A stretch of 5,741 nucleotides of DNA, taken from assembly GCA_937907405.1 (NCBI GenBank), contig CALCIC010000683.1:1-5741 (forward strand). The letters are read 5' to 3'. The position numbers and the translations under genes were made by a program. The first letter of the stretch is position 1. Every line of letters begins with the position of its first letter. Below, piece after piece: positions 1 to 5,741 of the stretch. The DNA comes from an uncultured Isosphaeraceae bacterium. GTDB taxonomy: Bacteria > Planctomycetota > Planctomycetia > Isosphaerales > Isosphaeraceae. The notes beneath the pieces were generated by a model that saw only the letters and a list, made by a program, of their open reading frames with translations, made no database searches and had not been told where the DNA came from.

Positions 1-1
1 C

Positions 2-1483
<1,482 letters not shown>

Positions 1484-1536
1484 CCGCCCGACGCCTCGGA
1501 ACCGACCGACCGTTCTTTCTCAGCCGAACGCTCCAC

Positions 1537-1573
1537 GGGGCGGAGGACTCGACGCCGTCGACGCCTCCGTCCC
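1537..1573 (+). promoter_or_regulatory. Compound stem-loop in the dnaK-clpB gap
   Basis: GGGGCGGAGG (1537-1546) pairs with CCTCCGTCCC (1564-1573), giving ten pairs of which one is G-U. After a 2x2 internal loop, TCGAC (1549-1553) pairs with GTCGA (1557-1561) around a GCC loop. That is 15 pairs in 37 bases. No T-run follows directly, so a classical intrinsic terminator is not shown. It could be a partial terminator or attenuator between dnaK and clpB, an RNA processing or stability element, or part of a clpB leader. The pairing is seen directly; the role is inference. Confidence 0.5.
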
Positions 1574-1585
1574 GTTCGCGCGCCT

Positions 1586-1621
1586 GGAGCGGACTCCTTT
1601 TCGAAAAGGCGACGAATCCTC
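1586..1621 (+). promoter_or_regulatory. clpB ribosome binding region inside a perfect palindrome; possible RNA thermometer
   Basis: The perfect 14-bp palindrome CCTTTTCGAAAAGG occupies 1596-1609. Its right half contains the only plausible Shine-Dalgarno sequence for clpB, AAAAGG, 12 bases before the ATG at 1622. That spacing is normal if AAAGG pairs with the upstream part of the anti-Shine-Dalgarno. In RNA, CCUUU can pair with AAAGG around a UCGA loop and hide the site. A competing hairpin, GGAG (1586-1589) with CTCC (1594-1597) followed by TTTT, shares two bases with it. A run of U opposite the ribosome binding site recalls fourU RNA thermometers of heat-shock genes. A protein operator is the alternative. 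No CIRCE (TTAGCACTC dyad) or HAIR (CTTGAGT dyad) sequence is present. Confidence 0.4.
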
Positions 1622-4255
<2,634 letters not shown>

Positions 4256-4290
4256 AAAATCGCATGCACGGACCGAAAGGCACAATCGAA

Positions 4291-4327
4291 ACGGAGAGCG
4301 GAGTACGCATGGTCCTCCGCTCTCCGT
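4291..4327. terminator. Perfect 13-bp inverted repeat, likely bidirectional terminator
   Basis: ACGGAGAGCGGAG (4291-4303) is an exact inverted repeat of CTCCGCTCTCCGT (4315-4327), with an 11-base loop. It lies between the convergent ends of clpB (stop ends at 4255) and the minus-strand gene ending at 4371, where a shared terminator is expected. There is no T-run on the plus side. On the minus side the bases after the stem read TTCGATTGTG, which is only mildly T-rich. Position and stem strength support termination or 3'-end protection of both transcripts. Confidence 0.7.
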
Positions 4328-4370
4328 AGTGCATTCGAGACGATCGACGACGCAAGGCGACGCGAGCCGC

Positions 4371-4856
4371 TTACTTCGCCGCGTTGGTTCTCGGCCTGGC
4401 CTTCGGATCCACCGTTCCGTGATTGTACGTCTTGCGATGGTAGTGGTTGACCGGCTCGGCGTAGGGGTTGTTGAAACCGGACGCGCCAGAGGAGTTGAAG
4501 TTCAGCGTCCCAGGCTGGCCGAACACGCCGGCGTTGGTCTTACTCTTGCCCTTGCCGTTCGCCTGGTTCTTCTGAAGCTGCGCGGCCTTCTGCATCTGTT
4601 GCATCTGCTGCATCATGTACTTCTGCTGCTGCATCATCATCTTCTGCTGCATGATTGCCTGATAGGCGTTCATGTCCCCTCCCGACATCTGCCACTCGGG
4701 CGATCGCGTGTCGTAGAGCGGGCCGTTCGGCCCCATGACGACACCGCCGCGGGGGCCTCGTCCTCGGGCCTCGGGGGCCGAGACCGACGCCAGAACGAGA
4801 CCGCAGAGGAGAGCAAGTCGAATCGCGATTCGGATGGCGGCACTCCCGGGGCTCAA
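4371..4856 (-). CDS. Small Met/Gln-rich probable secreted protein, paralogue 1 (unrecognised family)
   Basis: I do not recognise this family. From the TTG at 4856 it has 161 residues and ends in TAA at 4371. The N-terminus has basic residues, then a hydrophobic segment (AIRLALLCGLVLASVSA) and small residues, which fits a Sec signal peptide. Then come a conserved RGGVVMGPNGPLYDTRS block, a Met/Gln-rich stretch with 7-residue spacing (MMMQQQK, YMMQQMQ), a Lys/Asn/Gly linker, and the C-terminal block EPVNHYHRKTYNHGTVDP with KARPRTNAAK. All blocks recur in the gene at 5241-5666, so this is a real protein family. The start is uncertain. TTG 4856 has GAAGGA nine bases upstream. A GTG at 4916 has no visible ribosome site and would put the -10-like TATTAT inside the gene. 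The codon aligned with the paralogue's ATG is ATC at 4833-4835, preceded by GGGAG at 7 bases. No enzyme motif is visible. Export is inferred; function is unknown. Confidence 0.8.
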   Translation of the reverse strand: MSPGSAAIRIAIRLALLCGLVLASVSAPEARGRGPRGGVVMGPNGPLYDTRSPEWQMSGGDMNAYQAIMQQKMMMQQQKYMMQQMQQMQKAAQLQKNQANGKGKSKTNAGVFGQPGTLNFNSSGASGFNNPYAEPVNHYHRKTYNHGTVDPKARPRTNAAK

Positions 4857-5240
4857 GAAAAAAATTCCTTCATAATAGTAAACACCAGCAGTCGCTTCTT
4901 GTGTCGCGCAATCCACTCGAAAAAGTTCGGCTCATGTGGGGCTGGTGTGGAGGAGAGGGTCGTCCCCTTCGTGGGGCGGCCACTGCTCATCATCCCAACC
5001 CGTTACGGAGTAACCCTTTTAGACCGTGGGCAGTGCCCGCCGCCACCAAATACGGCCCACCTGAGCCGACCTTTTTTTCCGTCTCCGACATCGCTTCCGG
5101 ACCAGCGGGCACCCCGTCCGACCTCGTCGACGCCGACTGGAGCGGTAGGGCGTACATGCTTCACCGCGGCGATGGCCGTGAGTTCGAGGGTGCCGGCCGA
5201 GATGGAACCGAGACGACAGGCGAAGGCGCGGGGAGTGCGC
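4857..5240. other. Intergenic region between the two paralogues, no supported gene
   Basis: About 380 GC-rich bases lie between the paralogues. Open frames exist on both strands, but their translations (Arg, Gly, Pro and Ser rich) show no motif, no good start context and no resemblance to the flanking proteins, so I call none. Visible structure is small. GGTCG and CCCC (4958-4967) pair with GGGGCGGCC (4973-4981), with one bulge and a TTCGT loop. GTTAC-GGA-GTAAC (5002-5014) is followed by CCTTTT. GTGGGC-AGT-GCCCGC (5026-5040) forms a six-pair hairpin with one wobble. A T7 run lies at 5072-5078. These may be fragments of repeats or regulatory dyads; none is strong enough to name. Confidence 0.5.
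4872..4877 (-). promoter_or_regulatory. Possible -10 box for paralogue 1
   Basis: On the minus strand TATTAT (one mismatch to TATAAT) sits in a local AT-rich patch, TTTACTATTATGAAGG, just upstream of the preferred TTG start. No good -35 hexamer is seen 16-18 bases further up. The nearest TTG-type match (TTGCGC) is too far away. If real, transcription starts a few bases before the GAAGGA ribosome site, which would exclude the GTG at 4916 as the start codon. Confidence 0.3.
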
Positions 5241-5250
5241 CTACTTCGCC
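5219..5250 (-). terminator. Bulged hairpin spanning the stop codon of paralogue 2
   Basis: GGCGAA (5219-5224) pairs with TTCGCC (5245-5250), and GGCGC (5225-5229) pairs with GCGCC (5237-5241). A 3-base bulge (5242-5244) and a 7-base loop complete the structure, giving 11 pairs. It overlaps the final codons and the TAG stop of the gene on the minus strand. No T-run follows, so a terminator role is only plausible; it may also be chance in GC-rich sequence. Confidence 0.3.
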
Positions 5251-5666
5251 GTGTCTGATCTCGGCTTGAAATTCGGATCCACGCGGCCATGTTTGTAGGT
5301 CTTATGGTGGTAGACCGGCTGGGCGTCAGGGTCGTTGAGGTTCAACGAGCCAGGCGTGTTGGTCTTGCCCTTGCTGTCAGCGGGATTCTTCTTCTGCAAC
5401 TGTTGCAACATGTACCTTTGTTGCTGGATCATGTACTGTTGCTGCTGGATGATCATCCTCTCTTGCATGATCTCCTGGTAGGCGCGAATGTTTCCTACCG
5501 ACATCCCCCCTCCGAACGAGCGCATGTTGTAGTGGGGGATGCTTGGTCCCCTCACGACTCCGCCGCGGACGTGGGGGACTTGTACTTTGGGCTCTCGAGC
5601 ATCGGCGGAGGCAGCCGACAGCAGCGCGAGCCCGCAAAGAAAGGCAACTCGAATCGCAGTTTGCAT
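5241..5666 (-). CDS. Small Met/Gln-rich probable secreted protein, paralogue 2 (unrecognised family)
   Basis: 141 residues from the ATG at 5666 to TAG at 5241. The frame stays open into the adapter, but the extra residues MLFRSS are translated adapter and the following Val-Ala are genomic bases just before the ATG, so the ATG is the correct start. MQTAIRVAFLCGLALLSAASADA is a textbook Sec signal peptide with a likely cleavage after Ala-Asp-Ala (residue 23). Then come RGGVVRGPSIPHYNMRS (34-50), a Gly-rich turn, three successive 7-residue units MIIQQQQ, YMIQQQR and YMLQQLQ (71-91), a Lys/Asn/Gly linker, and the C-terminal block QPVYHHKTYKHGRVDP (116-131) with FKPRSDTAK. It shares every block with the gene at 4371-4856 but is shorter in the linker. 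Only nine genomic bases precede the start, so its promoter is not in the window. It probably acts outside the cytoplasm. The Met and His content would suit metal binding or a structural role, but neither is shown. Confidence 0.85.
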   Translation of the reverse strand: MQTAIRVAFLCGLALLSAASADAREPKVQVPHVRGGVVRGPSIPHYNMRSFGGGMSVGNIRAYQEIMQERMIIQQQQYMIQQQRYMLQQLQKKNPADSKGKTNTPGSLNLNDPDAQPVYHHKTYKHGRVDPNFKPRSDTAK

Positions 5667-5675
5667 GGCTACACT

Positions 5676-5741
5676 AGATCGGAAGAGCACACGTCTGAAC
5701 TACAGTCACCTTGTAATATCGTATGCCGTCTTCTGCTTGAA
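5676..5741 (+). other. Illumina TruSeq adapter contamination (not genomic)
   Basis: From 5676 the sequence reads AGATCGGAAGAGCACACGTC and continues as the standard TruSeq indexed adapter. The six-base index CTTGTA (TruSeq index 12, from memory) is at 5710-5715, followed by the adapter 3' part GTATGCCGTCTTCTGCTTG (5721-5739) and two A. Two positions differ from the canonical adapter, both C to A: 5702 (TCCAGTCAC reads TACAGTCAC) and 5718 (ATCTCG reads ATATCG). These look like read errors. The genomic part therefore ends at 5675, where the contig was assembled through untrimmed reads. Confidence 0.98.

Larger units (their letters stand above)
4371..5675 (-). repeat. Tandem gene duplication
   Basis: Two copies of one gene lie in the same orientation with about 380 bases between them. 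Similarity covers the signal peptide, the RGGVV..GP..P.Y..RS block, the AYQ.IMQ Met/Gln-rich region and the KTY.HG.VDP C-terminus. At DNA level it persists around the start (AGTGCCGCCATC against AGTGTAGCCATG) and near the stop (TTCGGATCCAC in both). The linker regions differ in length and sequence, so the duplication is not recent. Confidence 0.8.

Noticed and set aside
1484..1621. CIRCE or HAIR heat-shock operator upstream of clpB
   Set aside because: No TTAGCACTC/GAGTGCTAA or CTTGAGT/ACTCAAG dyad is present; the visible dyads have different sequences.
4591..4655. CTG/CAT triplet repeat resembling a microsatellite
   Set aside because: It is explained by the Met/Gln codons of the minus-strand gene, and the pattern is irregular at DNA level.
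5053..5078. Plus-strand intrinsic terminator: CGGC/GCCG stem followed by seven T
   Set aside because: The stem has only four pairs and there is no plus-strand gene for it to terminate.
4329..5258. 309-codon plus-strand frame opposite the first paralogue and the gap
   Set aside because: Its Leu/His/Val repeats are the antisense of the Met/Gln-rich stretch. The minus-strand protein is supported by a homologue and this one is not.
4901..5269. 122-codon plus frame and an overlapping 95-codon minus frame (5003-5290) in the gap
   Set aside because: Neither has a recognisable motif, a good ribosome site or similarity to the flanking proteins. The minus frame also overlaps the end of paralogue 2 in a different frame.
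5667..5690. N-terminal extension MLFRSSVA on paralogue 2
   Set aside because: The first residues are translated from the adapter; the true start is the ATG at 5666, directly followed by the signal peptide.

Overview
The window looks like one end of a GC-rich bacterial contig, not a stretch from the middle of a chromosome. It opens inside a dnaK gene and closes with 66 bases of Illumina sequencing adapter (5676-5741), so natural sequence ends at about 5675. The coding regions strongly prefer G or C at third positions. This, plus small secreted proteins I cannot place, makes a Planctomycetota (Isosphaeraceae-like) source my best guess, but this is an inference from style and no marker gene proves it.

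Layout. Positions 2-1483 (+) hold the C-terminal three quarters of the Hsp70 chaperone DnaK. A 138-base gap follows, with a strong compound hairpin (1537-1573) and a perfect 14-bp palindrome (1596-1609) that includes the likely ribosome binding site of the next gene. Positions 1622-4255 (+) encode a complete 877-residue ClpB disaggregase. A perfect 13-bp inverted repeat (4291-4327) then separates clpB from two genes that converge on it. These minus-strand genes (about 4371-4856 and 5241-5666) are tandem paralogues encoding small, probably exported, Met/Gln-rich proteins of a family I do not recognise. The roughly 380 bases between them hold a few weak dyads and no convincing gene.

How the parts relate. 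DnaK and ClpB are known partners: the DnaK system delivers aggregates to ClpB, which threads polypeptides out for refolding. Their adjacency makes this a protein-quality-control locus, possibly with ClpB translation tuned by its structured leader. The two secreted paralogues are on the opposite strand behind a likely two-way terminator, so nothing in the sequence ties them to the chaperones. I see no mobile element, CRISPR array, tRNA, rRNA or defence system. The most useful observations are the adapter artefact, the unplaced paralogue pair with a missing canonical start codon in one copy, and the possible RNA thermometer ahead of clpB.
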